Shown here piece after piece: positions 1 through 8,869 of a DNA stretch of 64,000 bases. The stretch's first letter is position 1, and each line of letters begins with the position of its first letter. The stretch comes from Oceanospirillaceae bacterium (GTDB taxonomy: Bacteria; Pseudomonadota; Gammaproteobacteria; Pseudomonadales; Oceanobacteraceae). The position numbers were made by a program, and so were the translations under genes. The stretch covers positions 434,001 through 498,000 of the forward strand of contig PBQA01000013.1 in NCBI GenBank assembly GCA_002724925.1, written 5' to 3'. Below the pieces are notes generated by a model, which was not told the DNA's origin, searched no databases, and worked only from the letters and a program-made list of their open reading frames with translations.

Positions 1-180
1 GCATCGTCGACCGAGGATGCGCGTGCCGTGGTGCTCAGAGTTACCCCAGAGGGCCGGGATAAGCTAACGCGGCTACAACCGATGATTGCGACGATGAACG
101 ATATCTTTTCCGATGAGTTCAGTGATGAAGAGATGCTGACCATTCTGCGTTTTTTAAATTTTATTATGGGCAGGTTCTGA
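1..180 (+). CDS. MarR-type transcriptional regulator, C-terminal fragment
   Basis: An open frame enters from the left edge and ends at a TGA at 178-180, giving the last 59 residues of a protein. The visible part has a beta-wing-like strand (VVLRVTPEGRDKL) followed by two helices rich in hydrophobic and acidic residues, the layout of the C-terminal half of MarR-family winged-helix repressors, where the TPEGR turn is common. The helix-turn-helix lies outside the window, so the assignment rests on the wing and dimerisation helix only. The stop overlaps the start of the next gene (TGATG), so the two are probably co-transcribed and the regulator may control the hydrolase. Confidence 0.55.
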   Translation, partial: ASSTEDARAVVLRVTPEGRDKLTRLQPMIATMNDIFSDEFSDEEMLTILRFLNFIMGRF

Positions 181-1091
181 TGGAGGCAACCGTGATTGAT
201 CAGGTGAAAGAAAAGAGTGGGGATAAGCAGGCAAGCGGCGATCCAGAAATCGTAGAAGTACCGACGCCTGCTGGCCATGCTATTACTGCTCGTATTTTCA
301 GAACAGGCGCCAGCCCGGTAAAAGGAGTATGCGTTATTGCGCCTGCGACTGGAGTTGCGCAGTACCTGTACGATGATTTTGCCCTCTGGCTGACCACTAA
401 GGGGTTTGAAGTTGTGACGTACGACTACGATGGCATCGGCCTGTCGCTCAAGTCTCATGTAAAACACAGTCGCAGTGACAAACTGAGTTGGGCAAATAAT
501 GACAGTGTGGCCTTGCTGGAGTTTGTTAAAGCGAAGTTTCCGGAGCTGTCACTGACCTGGATCGGTCACAGCGTTGGCACGCATATTTTGGGAATGATGC
601 CGTCAACCAAAGGTATCGATCGTGCGATCTCTGTGGGTGCGGGTACCGGTACCTGGTGGATGAACGCAGCGCCGACGAAGCGTGTGGCCTGGTTTCTTTG
701 GTACGGCCTCGTGCCGGCTACAGTGCCATTACTGGGTTACTTCCCTGGCAATCGACTCAAGGTGATGTGTGATCTGCCAAAGGGTGTCATTATGCAATGG
801 CGGCGTTGGTGTCTGAATGGCGATTACTGTGTTGGCGTCGAAGGCGACTGGTTACGCCAGCGGTTTGCCGGAGTGACCTGTCCGATCAGCTGCGTCGCCT
901 TCACGGATGATGACATGATGTCGATGGCGAACGTCGATAAGTTGCACAGCTTCTTCACCGGCGCAGACATCACAAAAGTCGTGGTCAGCCCGGAAGAAGT
1001 GGGTCAGAAGCGTATTGGTCATATTGGTTGGCATAAGAAGAAGTATCAGACTCTGTGGGAAAACGTATTTATGCCACTCCTGAGTAACTAA
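180..1091 (+). CDS. Alpha/beta hydrolase (serine hydrolase)
   Basis: A 303-residue alpha/beta-hydrolase fold protein. The nucleophile elbow GHSVGTH places the catalytic Ser near residue 131. An oxyanion-type segment (VIAPATGVAQ) lies near residues 52-61, and the YDYDGIGLS strand-turn near 81-89 is typical of the S33/lysophospholipase-like group. A His in the GHIGWH segment near the C-terminus is the likely third triad member. There is no signal peptide, so it is predicted cytoplasmic. It is translationally coupled to the preceding MarR-type regulator, which suggests an inducible hydrolase for an ester or other small hydrophobic substrate. The substrate cannot be read from the sequence. Confidence 0.8.
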   Translation: MEATVIDQVKEKSGDKQASGDPEIVEVPTPAGHAITARIFRTGASPVKGVCVIAPATGVAQYLYDDFALWLTTKGFEVVTYDYDGIGLSLKSHVKHSRSDKLSWANNDSVALLEFVKAKFPELSLTWIGHSVGTHILGMMPSTKGIDRAISVGAGTGTWWMNAAPTKRVAWFLWYGLVPATVPLLGYFPGNRLKVMCDLPKGVIMQWRRWCLNGDYCVGVEGDWLRQRFAGVTCPISCVAFTDDDMMSMANVDKLHSFFTGADITKVVVSPEEVGQKRIGHIGWHKKKYQTLWENVFMPLLSN

Positions 1092-1117
1092 AGTCAGAAT
1101 GAACCACTGAAATAAGA

Positions 1118-1146
1118 GTGCGACAGCAAAGGCTTTCCGTTACACT
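1118..1146 (+). promoter_or_regulatory. Probable sigma70 promoter of rnpB
   Basis: TACACT at 1141-1146 lies 7 bases before the predicted 5' end of RNase P RNA at 1154. A weak -35 (GTGCGA, 1118-1123) sits 17 bp further upstream. The spacing to the RNA end is what supports it; the -35 match is poor. Confidence 0.5.
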
Positions 1147-1153
1147 CCGCGCC

Positions 1154-1521
<368 letters not shown>

Positions 1522-1527
1522 TTTTTT

Positions 1528-1565
1528 AAAAACCCCGCTTGTTCACGCAGGCGGGGTTTTTCTTT
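1528..1565 (+). terminator. Intrinsic terminator of rnpB
   Basis: AAACCCCGC and GCGGGGTTT pair around a 12-base loop (GTTCACGCAG region), followed by a T-rich run reaching about 1565. It lies immediately 3' of the RNase P RNA and ends about 36 bp before cobD. Confidence 0.92.
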
Positions 1566-1601
1566 TACAGTATGCTGGATTTCTGAATACACGGACTGCT
1601 T

Positions 1602-2600
1602 ATGCTGTTTTTCTGGTTTCAACAGGACGTACTCTCCCTGCACTGGGGGGTATTGCTTCTTGCCGCCATGCTTGTCGGTGGTGTGTATCTCGACTCCCGC
1701 CTGGGAGAGCCTGCTAAATTTCATCCACTTGTCGGTTTCGGGCGCTGGAGTCGATTACTGGAGCATGTATTGAACAGGATTTCCGGAGCACCGGGCTATC
1801 TTGTTGGAGTCGTAGCTGTTGTCGCTGCGCTATTACCTCTGATATTGATTATCTGGATGCTGCAAAGCTCCGCAACCTTGTCGCTGATAGGGACATGCTT
1901 GCTGCAGTTGGTGATTCTGTACCTTTGTATCGGCTGGCACAGCTTGCAGGAGCACGTGTCGGATGTCTGGCGCGGTCTGGCAACAGATGATCTGCCAGCG
2001 GGGCGTGAAGCTCTGGCTAAGATTGTCAGCCGGAATACGCAAGTGCTGGATGCCGATGAAGTAGCACAGGCCGGTATTGAGAGCACACTGGAAAATTCCT
2101 CGGATGCGTTATTCGCGACCTTGTTTTGGTTTCTTATTGGCGGTGCTGAGGCGGCTCTGTTACATCGGTGGGTTAATACGCTGGATGCGATGTGGGGATA
2201 TCGGAACGAGCGCTATTTTTATTTCGGTTGGGCAGCGGCCCGGCTTGATGATGCGATGGCCTGGCTACCAGCGCGCCTTACCGCATTTTCATTTGTGTTA
2301 GCCGCAGGCGAATATCGACAGAAATCACTGGATTGCTGGAGAACACAGGCAAAATATTGTGATAGCCCTAACGGTGGTGTTGTGATGACTTCAGGCGCGG
2401 GCGCACTCAACCGGACATTAAGCCAAAGGGCTGACTATCAGGGAATAATAAAACAGAAGCCTGTGATGGGGTGCGGGTTGCCTGCCGGTGTCGATGATAT
2501 TCCGCGCGCGATACGCCTGGTTAAGCAAGCCATCCTCATTCAGTTATCTTTTATGGTGTTCTGCTGTCTGTCACTGCATTACATCACAGGTGTGATGTGA
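1602..2600 (+). CDS. cobD: Adenosylcobinamide-phosphate synthase (CobD/CbiB)
   Basis: A membrane protein of 332 residues that attaches the aminopropanol (phosphate) arm to adenosylcobyric acid in late cobalamin synthesis. The N-terminal signature DSRLGEPAKFHPLVGFGRW (residues 27-45), the ARxGIESTLENSSDA-like stretch near 155-165 and the WRTQAKYCDSPNGG segment are characteristic of CbiB. Several hydrophobic segments near residues 15-30, 60-110, 165-180 and 310-330 fit an inner-membrane enzyme. (Names differ by organism: CobD in Pseudomonas, CbiB in Salmonella.) The next gene overlaps by 4 bp (ATGA) and supplies the aminopropanol precursor, so the two form an operon. No cobalamin riboswitch fits in the 36 bp between the rnpB terminator and the start. 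Confidence 0.93.
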   Translation: MLFFWFQQDVLSLHWGVLLLAAMLVGGVYLDSRLGEPAKFHPLVGFGRWSRLLEHVLNRISGAPGYLVGVVAVVAALLPLILIIWMLQSSATLSLIGTCLLQLVILYLCIGWHSLQEHVSDVWRGLATDDLPAGREALAKIVSRNTQVLDADEVAQAGIESTLENSSDALFATLFWFLIGGAEAALLHRWVNTLDAMWGYRNERYFYFGWAAARLDDAMAWLPARLTAFSFVLAAGEYRQKSLDCWRTQAKYCDSPNGGVVMTSGAGALNRTLSQRADYQGIIKQKPVMGCGLPAGVDDIPRAIRLVKQAILIQLSFMVFCCLSLHYITGVM

Positions 2601-3631
2601 AAAAGCTGAAACCCTCGATTAAAACGGCTGCTCACGGTTCTGATCTGACGCGGGCAGTGACCCTTTATGATCACAAAGCCTGGCTGGACCTTTCATCCGC
2701 TGTAAGCCCATACAGCTGGTGGACTGAACGATCGGAAGAAGTGTCATTATCGACTGTGGATATACGGTCATTGCCCGATCATTGCGAAAGTCTCGATGAG
2801 TCCATGTTTGCGTACTACGGGGAGTCCGGGCTTGCGGTGGCAGGAAGTCAGGCGGCCATACGTGGCCTACCTTTATGCTTCGAAGACAGTGATGTCTGGA
2901 TCGTGTGTGGAAGTTTCGCAGAGCACGCGTTGAGTTGGACGATGCATGGCCATCGCGTACAGCAGAAAAGTATCGAAGAGATCCGTCACTCAATAATGCT
3001 CGGTGGCGTGCCTGATGTGCTTGTTATCGTGAATCCAGACAACCCCAGCGGTTATTACTTTTCTCAATCTGAGCTTCTGAAATGGGCAAGCGCTCTGGAT
3101 CAACAGGGAGGTGTATTGATCTGCGATGAGGCCTTCATGGATGCGACTCCAGATTGGAGTCTTATCGGGAAGAGTCGACCAGAGAATGTTGTTGTTCTTC
3201 GTTCATTGGGTAAATTCTTCGGCCTTGCAGGAATCCGGTTTGGGGCTGTATTCGCAGAGCCCACGTTACTCGCTACGCTCTCATCTTATCTTGGCCCCTG
3301 GGGGATCACGTCGCTAACTCTCTGGATAGCTCAACAGGCTCTGGCTGACAGCGTATGGCAATCCGTTCAGGTTGATCGATTAGTCGCCTTGCAGGAGCAG
3401 ATGTCTGCATCGCTGCTTGGCACCGAAGCCTTCGTTGGCAGCACGCCGCTATTCCTGACGTTGCGTTCCGAGTGTCCGTTGGTTTGGCAGGATTGCCTGG
3501 CGAGTAGAGGAATATGGAGCCGGGCATTTCCCGATCAGGGCTTGCTTCGTCTTGGGTATCCGTTGCCTGATCAAGTGGGACGAATCCTTGACGAAGTCTT
3601 GGCGCTGCCTGGGCTGAAAGCATTCCACTAA
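2597..3631 (+). CDS. cobC: Threonine-phosphate decarboxylase-type PLP enzyme
   Basis: A fold-type I PLP enzyme of 344 residues, in the branch of histidinol-phosphate aminotransferases that decarboxylates L-threonine-O-3-phosphate to aminopropanol phosphate for the cobalamin lower arm. The ligand motifs are NPDNPSG (residues 146-152), the cofactor-binding Asp in ICDEAF (177) and the Schiff-base Lys in SLGKFFGLAG (206). A downstream arginine in GIRFG is also typical. The start overlaps the cobD stop by 4 bp, so translation is coupled. The partner gene supports the decarboxylase role over a true aminotransferase. By Pseudomonas naming it is cobC; the Salmonella equivalent is CobD. Confidence 0.88.
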   Translation: MKKLKPSIKTAAHGSDLTRAVTLYDHKAWLDLSSAVSPYSWWTERSEEVSLSTVDIRSLPDHCESLDESMFAYYGESGLAVAGSQAAIRGLPLCFEDSDVWIVCGSFAEHALSWTMHGHRVQQKSIEEIRHSIMLGGVPDVLVIVNPDNPSGYYFSQSELLKWASALDQQGGVLICDEAFMDATPDWSLIGKSRPENVVVLRSLGKFFGLAGIRFGAVFAEPTLLATLSSYLGPWGITSLTLWIAQQALADSVWQSVQVDRLVALQEQMSASLLGTEAFVGSTPLFLTLRSECPLVWQDCLASRGIWSRAFPDQGLLRLGYPLPDQVGRILDEVLALPGLKAFH

Positions 3632-3776
3632 GGCCTTTGGCTACTTCTGAATGTACTTTGATGTCACCTTGAGAGGGTTTTACCTCGCCATTATGGCGGT
3701 TTAAGACCTGTCAACAATCCGACGCCGCACATAGGATTGGAGAACACCTGATAAAATTATCAATTGCAGGGACGAT

Positions 3777-4826
3777 ATGTTGCTCCAGATACCGACAAAT
3801 ACACCGCTGAAAAAGCCACCCGTGGACTACTGTCCCAAAGGGGCTGAACGCTGGTTTACGATTTCGGGAGGAAAGGATACGGGTAAAACCATGTTTTACT
3901 ACGATATCTCGGTAGGCGGGGATGAACCCGAAGCAACGGTTGTGTTGGTGCACGGCAACCCCGAAACCAGTTACACCTATCGCCATATCAGAGATGAACT
4001 CATCCGCAGTGGTCGTCCATTAAGGATCATTGCCATGGATCACATCGGTTTTGGCCTTTCTGATCAGGCAGATTTTGAGATGGTGGATATGCACCACTCG
4101 GATAACCTGATTCAGTTAATCCGTTACCTCGATCTCAGTGAAGTGACCCTCTGTATTCATGATTGGGGTGGCCCTATCGGAGTCGGGGCATTTATTGAAG
4201 ATCCATATCGGGTCAAAAATCTGATGGTGATGAATACCACTATTTTTCCTATGCCCAAACAGGGCTATACCTATAAAAATTATCCTCATCCTGTACTGAC
4301 TTGGGCGTTGTTTCCGCGACTGTATCCCGCCTTCGCATGGGGTGGTGTTGCAGCTACCGCAGTGTCCAGTGGTGAGCCTCAGACAGTCATGAGTCTGATA
4401 CGGCGCGCTACAGGTAACACCCTGGCACATCTGTTCAATAGCGTGCCTAAAACTTCACCTGAGTATGTCTGGTCACAATCGTTGCGCAGTATAGCCAATG
4501 CCCGCAGCTCAATGCGCAACGTTAAGCAGACGCCACGATGGGGATACGGATATCGCTACCTAGACGAAAGTTACGGCCCTCAGGACAATACTGAGTATTA
4601 TCGGAATATGCAGGAGCGAGTGCCCAGGTACTGGAAGAACTGCCCGGCAGCCGGTGTGTTTGGTCAATGGGACCCATGCGGGAAAGACGAAGTCATTGCC
4701 CAATGGCACGAGGTATTACCAAAGATGAAGAAAGCAACACTGAAGTATCCGGACGTTGGTCACTTTGTCGAAGAGGTGAAATGGAGAGAGATTTCTTCAG
4801 AAATTCTGAAATTGAATTTCTCCTGA
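3777..4826 (+). CDS. Haloalkane dehalogenase-like alpha/beta hydrolase
   Basis: A 349-residue alpha/beta hydrolase. The oxyanion motif is HGNPETS (residues 60-66). The nucleophile position carries Asp, not Ser: CIHDWGGPIG puts the nucleophile at D129 next to a Trp, the arrangement of haloalkane dehalogenases, where that Trp helps bind halide. A candidate acid is D299 in FGQWDPCG and the base is H329 in YPDVGHFVEE. No signal peptide is evident. The start is supported by CAGGGA about 5 bp upstream of the ATG. It stands alone between cobC and an RCK-type gene. The D-W pair is also found in relatives without proven dehalogenase activity, so the substrate is open. Confidence 0.75.
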   Translation: MLLQIPTNTPLKKPPVDYCPKGAERWFTISGGKDTGKTMFYYDISVGGDEPEATVVLVHGNPETSYTYRHIRDELIRSGRPLRIIAMDHIGFGLSDQADFEMVDMHHSDNLIQLIRYLDLSEVTLCIHDWGGPIGVGAFIEDPYRVKNLMVMNTTIFPMPKQGYTYKNYPHPVLTWALFPRLYPAFAWGGVAATAVSSGEPQTVMSLIRRATGNTLAHLFNSVPKTSPEYVWSQSLRSIANARSSMRNVKQTPRWGYGYRYLDESYGPQDNTEYYRNMQERVPRYWKNCPAAGVFGQWDPCGKDEVIAQWHEVLPKMKKATLKYPDVGHFVEEVKWREISSEILKLNFS

Positions 4827-5097
4827 CACGATCTTTAATTAATTTATTTGTTATCGTGTGCGCTGTTTTTCTGAATGTTTCGTTCAGTTAACAGCAAGCT
4901 AAGTAAACCTGTATCTTAATATTACTGCCTGTAATCGACGTATACATAATACTCGAGTGGCGATACGAAAATACGTCAGTTGAAAGGTTGATACTCCTCA
5001 ATCATCTCTTAATTTTCTTCTCATAATAAAACGGTCTTAGCACTTTTATTCTGTCTCTTATACTTTCTTTAAGGTCACCGAAAAGTGGAGAAGAATC

Positions 5098-5850
5098 ATG
5101 AATAATCATATCGTTGTAATTAACTCTCCGAAGTACAATCGGGATATTTATTTCCGGCGTTTTGTTGAACAGATACGCCAGAATAAGATGCACCGAAAGA
5201 CTCCGGTCGTTCTTCTTAATACTGACTATCCCGATGGATTACCATCTTCGCTGACGGGTTTAGGTATTCATCTGGTGCAGGGGCACGGTAATCATGAAGA
5301 CGATTTTCGTCGTGCAAATCTTGAGGGTGCTGAAAATATTCTGATTCTGGCAAAAGATGAATATATGGAAGACTCCGACAGTCTCTGTTTTGACCTCTGC
5401 TATCGCATGAAAGAGCACGGCTTGGCTTACCGTGTGATTGTCGAATGTGTAGAAGACGAAAACCGTATTCGAATGAAAAAACTCGGTGTTAAGTCAGTGA
5501 TCCGCCCGATACGTTCGTACCCGGAAATTCTCGTTCGTGCTATGGAGTCTCCTGGATCAGAATTAATCATCGAAGATATGTTCACGCACGATAAAGATCA
5601 CTTCGTCCGCTATCCTCTCTGGTTGGAAGGTGACTGTTGGCGAGATGTGGTGGCGGCCATGATGATGTCGAATATCGGGACTCCATTGGCCTGTATCGGT
5701 AAAGGGGGCGAAGTGAATATTCACCCAGCTGCGGATGAGCGAGTATTCGGGCAAAGCCTCATTATTCTGGTTAAAACAGAATACATACCGAACGAAAAAG
5801 AAGTACAGGAAGCATTCCGGAAGTTTAACAGCAGTGATATGAGTGCCTGA
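5098..5850 (+). CDS. Stand-alone RCK-domain-like protein
   Basis: A 250-residue soluble protein resembling the cytoplasmic RCK (regulator of K+ conductance) module. Residues 3-8 form a first strand (HIVVIN), and the GHGNHEDDFRRANLEGAENI segment, then ILAKDEYMEDSDSLCFDLCYRM and RVIVECVEDENRIRMKKLGV, follow the strand-helix order of RCK N-lobes. The NAD-binding Gly-x-Gly-x-x-Gly of TrkA/KefC-type domains is missing; the first loop reads NSPKYNRD, closer to ligand-insensitive or BK-like RCK lobes. There is no pore loop or transmembrane helix here, and neither neighbour is a channel. It may gate a channel encoded elsewhere. The start follows a GGAGAAGAATC leader. An AT-rich 270-bp region precedes it. 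Confidence 0.6.
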   Translation: MNNHIVVINSPKYNRDIYFRRFVEQIRQNKMHRKTPVVLLNTDYPDGLPSSLTGLGIHLVQGHGNHEDDFRRANLEGAENILILAKDEYMEDSDSLCFDLCYRMKEHGLAYRVIVECVEDENRIRMKKLGVKSVIRPIRSYPEILVRAMESPGSELIIEDMFTHDKDHFVRYPLWLEGDCWRDVVAAMMMSNIGTPLACIGKGGEVNIHPAADERVFGQSLIILVKTEYIPNEKEVQEAFRKFNSSDMSA

Positions 5851-5907
5851 GCTGATTAGTAGGTGGCTGAGTGAACAGGTGACTGGCTGGGCAGGTGAAC
5901 TGATGCG

Positions 5908-7665
5908 GTGGATTGGCTAGACTACGAGTATCAATCACCAGTAAGCCGGGAGTCAGGGATGTCCACATCCAAAACAGGAGCAACCGATACCGGATCCAGG
6001 CGTGGTATCGGTATGTTCATTTTTGGTCTTATGTTTCTTGGACCTGCGCTGGGGATATTGCTGTTTGGTCCTTTGGATACTTTCCGTCTCCATCTCGTGA
6101 CTTCTGGCTGGACACAGGTACCAGCCACTCTCCAGCGTATCGATATTGAATATCACCACGGTGATACGACGACATATTCCCTCGAGGGCTCATACAGTTA
6201 TCGCGTCAATGGGCAGGAATATTTAAGTCAGCGTATCAGCTATTACGAATCTCCGGATAACATCGGCGACTGGTATACAACGACCGAAAATAAGATTCTC
6301 AGAGCGTCTGCCAGTCAGGGGCTTACCGCTTGGGTAAACCCGGACAATCCATCGGAGAGCTACCTGGTCAGGGATATCCGCTGGGAAAAGATCGGCTTTA
6401 TGATGATTTTTGTTCTGGTGTTTGGTGGCGCTGGTGTGGGGATCATGTTTTTTGGGCGCTACTCCGCCCGTCAATCAGGTGAAGCTCAAGGCGTCGTGTA
6501 TTCAGGACAGAACCTGATGCACTGGGTACTTGGTTTTATGTCGATGATTTTTTTGCTGATCTCTTTGCCCGCCGTTCTGGATTTGCCTTCTGAATTCAGC
6601 GCTGGAAATCATGCCATTGTGTTTGTTCTTATATTCCCTTTGGTAGGTGCAGGCCTTGCTATGGCTGCATACAAGTCGCGAAAGAACTGGTTATTTTACG
6701 GCCGCACGCCGCTGTATCTGAATCCCGCGCCCGGGCAAGTGCAAGGGCAGGTCGGTGGGACGTTACACATCAATAAAACCGGGCTGGGTGACCAGTGGAA
6801 TGTCAGGTTGAAATGTCTTCGTCAGACACGCTCGACAGGCAAAAACAGCTCAACACGCGAAACCTTGTTATGGCAGAGCAGTACACTTCCCGAAGTAACT
6901 GAAAGCAATGGTGAAACACGCCTTGCCTTTGTTTTTAATCCTGACCCAGAGCTTCCACAGAGTTACCGTAAAGGTCGAAAGGCAGTGATCTGGCGGGTTG
7001 AGGTAGAAGGTCCCACTGAGCCGGTCACATTCCAGCGTCAGTTTGTGCTGCCTGTTGTTGAAGGTACTGGTGGTAGCACTCTCAATATTTCTGCGGCACA
7101 TCAAAGCAAAGTATCGCGCAGCCAGGTCGCTGCTGCGGAGGCCTCTCTCAGTAAGAACCTGGATATGACACTAAGCGGCGATGACTTTGTTATTCGCAGT
7201 GCGGCAGGGCGCCATCTGTCCTTCTTTCTTGTTTTTATGTTTGCCGGAATCGCATTTGCCGGGGCTGGCGTGTTTATGTTGAATCAGGCGGCTTCTGAAG
7301 GCATTGGCCTGTATTTTATGGGCGGTGTCTTTTTTCTTGTGGGGCTGCCTCTTGCTCTGAGTGGTTTGTTTGGGCTCGGCCGGTCATTGGAGAGCCGCTG
7401 TGTCGATGGAAAGATTGAAACCGTTCGGCACTGGATGGGAAGGGCGCTCTGGCGTCGCGCTACTGAATTCAAGAGCGCTCAGCAGCTCGAACTGAAAGCG
7501 GCGGGAAGTTCGACTACAGGGAACAGTACGAAGGAATATTTTCACATCCTGATTCGTGATGGTCAGCGGAAGGTCCGTATCGCAGAGATGGTCGAGGGGC
7601 GTGAGGTTGCCGAGTTGTTGATGGAGAAGCTTCGCGCCAGTCTGGTGTCTCAAGAGTTGATCTGA
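5908..7665 (+). CDS. DUF3592-domain membrane protein
   Basis: A protein of 585 residues from the GTG at 5908, which has AGGTGA 9 bp upstream; an ATG at 5959 (MSTSKTG) is an alternative start. After a short polar N-terminus there is a membrane helix (IGMFIFGLMFLGPALGILLF), an extracytoplasmic-type segment with the DUF3592 pattern (VPATLQRIDIEY, YSYRVNGQEY, AWVNPDNPSESYL), and further helices near residues 160-180, 205-250 and 435-485. The C-terminal 100 residues are soluble. DUF3592 proteins have no established activity; the family is membrane-bound and widespread. It stands alone between the RCK-like gene and hemH, with no clear operon partner. Confidence 0.7.
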   Translation: MDWLDYEYQSPVSRESGMSTSKTGATDTGSRRGIGMFIFGLMFLGPALGILLFGPLDTFRLHLVTSGWTQVPATLQRIDIEYHHGDTTTYSLEGSYSYRVNGQEYLSQRISYYESPDNIGDWYTTTENKILRASASQGLTAWVNPDNPSESYLVRDIRWEKIGFMMIFVLVFGGAGVGIMFFGRYSARQSGEAQGVVYSGQNLMHWVLGFMSMIFLLISLPAVLDLPSEFSAGNHAIVFVLIFPLVGAGLAMAAYKSRKNWLFYGRTPLYLNPAPGQVQGQVGGTLHINKTGLGDQWNVRLKCLRQTRSTGKNSSTRETLLWQSSTLPEVTESNGETRLAFVFNPDPELPQSYRKGRKAVIWRVEVEGPTEPVTFQRQFVLPVVEGTGGSTLNISAAHQSKVSRSQVAAAEASLSKNLDMTLSGDDFVIRSAAGRHLSFFLVFMFAGIAFAGAGVFMLNQAASEGIGLYFMGGVFFLVGLPLALSGLFGLGRSLESRCVDGKIETVRHWMGRALWRRATEFKSAQQLELKAAGSSTTGNSTKEYFHILIRDGQRKVRIAEMVEGREVAELLMEKLRASLVSQELI

Positions 7666-7776
7666 TTTTGCAGGTTGGTGACCGCAACTCCGGCTTCCGC
7701 TAAACTATACAAAACTGATACAAGTAGCCGAAATTACGGTGGAGAGTGATTGTGGGATTGATTGTGGAGAGTCATT

Positions 7777-8766
7777 GTGGATAAGCCCCCATTTGGTGTT
7801 CTTATTGCCAACCTCGGTACCCCGGAAGCACCGACTGCGAAAGCAGTGCGTTCGTACCTCCGAGAGTTTCTCAGCGACCGACGTGTGGTCGATGTTCCGC
7901 GTGTGTTGTGGTGGCTGATTCTGAATTTGGTCATTCTCGTCATCCGCCCACCGCGGGTAGCGAAAGCGTATGCTAAAGTCTGGGGCCCTGAAGGTTCTCC
8001 CTTAATGACGATTTCGCGCGCACAACAGCGTGCGTTAGCAGCGGCCTTAAAAGCCGAATACGGTCAGGACATTCCTGTGTCGTTGGCCATGACCTACGGC
8101 AAGCCCACGATGGAAGAGGCTGGCCGTGAACTTCGTAAGGCCGGTGCGGAGCGTCTGATTATATTGCCGCTGTATCCGCAGAACTCGTCGTCGACCACGG
8201 CGGCAGTTCATGATCGATACTCCAATGCGATGGCGCCTTGTCCGCACGTTCCGGCTGCTCGCTGGATCACCGACTACCACGTTCACCCAGGCTACATAGG
8301 TGCTCTGGCAAACTCAGTACGTGAGTATTGGGCTGAGCATGGCCAGGGTGATCGCCTGATGATGTCGTTTCACGGCATTCCGCAGCGATATGAAGATCGT
8401 GGTGATCCGTACCCAAGCCAGTGTCGGGCGACGGCAGCAGCCCTTGCCAGTGAGTTGGGGTTAAGTGATGAGCAGTGGATCTGTAGTTTCCAGTCGCGCT
8501 TTGGTCGCGAAGAGTGGGTGAAGCCGTATACCGATCACACGTTAGAAGATTGGGGTAAGGGCGGCGTCGGGCGTGTTGATGTTATCAGCCCGGCGTTTGC
8601 GGCGGACTGTCTCGAAACGCTGGAAGAGCTGGATATGGAAAACCGCGAGACCTTCATAGAAGCTGGCGGTAAAAACTATCACTACATTCCTTGTCTGAAT
8701 GATCGCCCGGATCACATCGGCATGATGGTATCGCTGGTGAAAGAAAATGCGGGGGGCTGGTCTTAA
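7777..8766 (+). CDS. hemH: Ferrochelatase
   Basis: Inserts Fe2+ into protoporphyrin IX, the last step of protoheme synthesis. The N-terminus (FGVLIANLGTPEAPT) and the LPLYPQNSSSTTA segment are diagnostic. The metal/porphyrin site His is in MSFHGIPQRYEDRGDPY, the SRFGREEWVKPYT motif follows, and the conserved acidic residue is in CLETLEELDMEN. I chose GTG at 7777 (VDKPPFGV), which has GGAGA 6 bp upstream; a TTG at 7762 would add five residues. The segment upstream (7740-7757) is a near copy of the ribosome-binding and start region. Length is about 329 residues, normal for bacterial ferrochelatase. Membrane-associated or cytosolic. Confidence 0.96.
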   Translation: MDKPPFGVLIANLGTPEAPTAKAVRSYLREFLSDRRVVDVPRVLWWLILNLVILVIRPPRVAKAYAKVWGPEGSPLMTISRAQQRALAAALKAEYGQDIPVSLAMTYGKPTMEEAGRELRKAGAERLIILPLYPQNSSSTTAAVHDRYSNAMAPCPHVPAARWITDYHVHPGYIGALANSVREYWAEHGQGDRLMMSFHGIPQRYEDRGDPYPSQCRATAAALASELGLSDEQWICSFQSRFGREEWVKPYTDHTLEDWGKGGVGRVDVISPAFAADCLETLEELDMENRETFIEAGGKNYHYIPCLNDRPDHIGMMVSLVKENAGGWS

Positions 8767-8827
8767 TAAAGCCACTGCTGTGCTTTTCGGTTAGCCTATC
8801 GTGCATTTTGATCATGGTTGTCCTCGT

Positions 8828-8843
8828 ATCTTTGTGCAAAGAT
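8828..8843. promoter_or_regulatory. Palindrome ATCTTTG-TG-CAAAGAT upstream of crotonase gene
   Basis: Perfect 7-bp inverted repeat with a 2-bp centre, 26 bp before the crotonase start. The symmetry suits a dimeric repressor such as a TetR-type fatty-acid regulator, but no regulator gene is adjacent and no known consensus is matched. Confidence 0.35.
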
Positions 8844-8869
8844 GCGGCAATCATAAAAGGTAAACAGCG

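Noticed and set aside
1566-1601. Cobalamin riboswitch before cobD
   Set aside because: Only 36 bp separate the rnpB terminator from the start, far too short, and no B12-box is seen.
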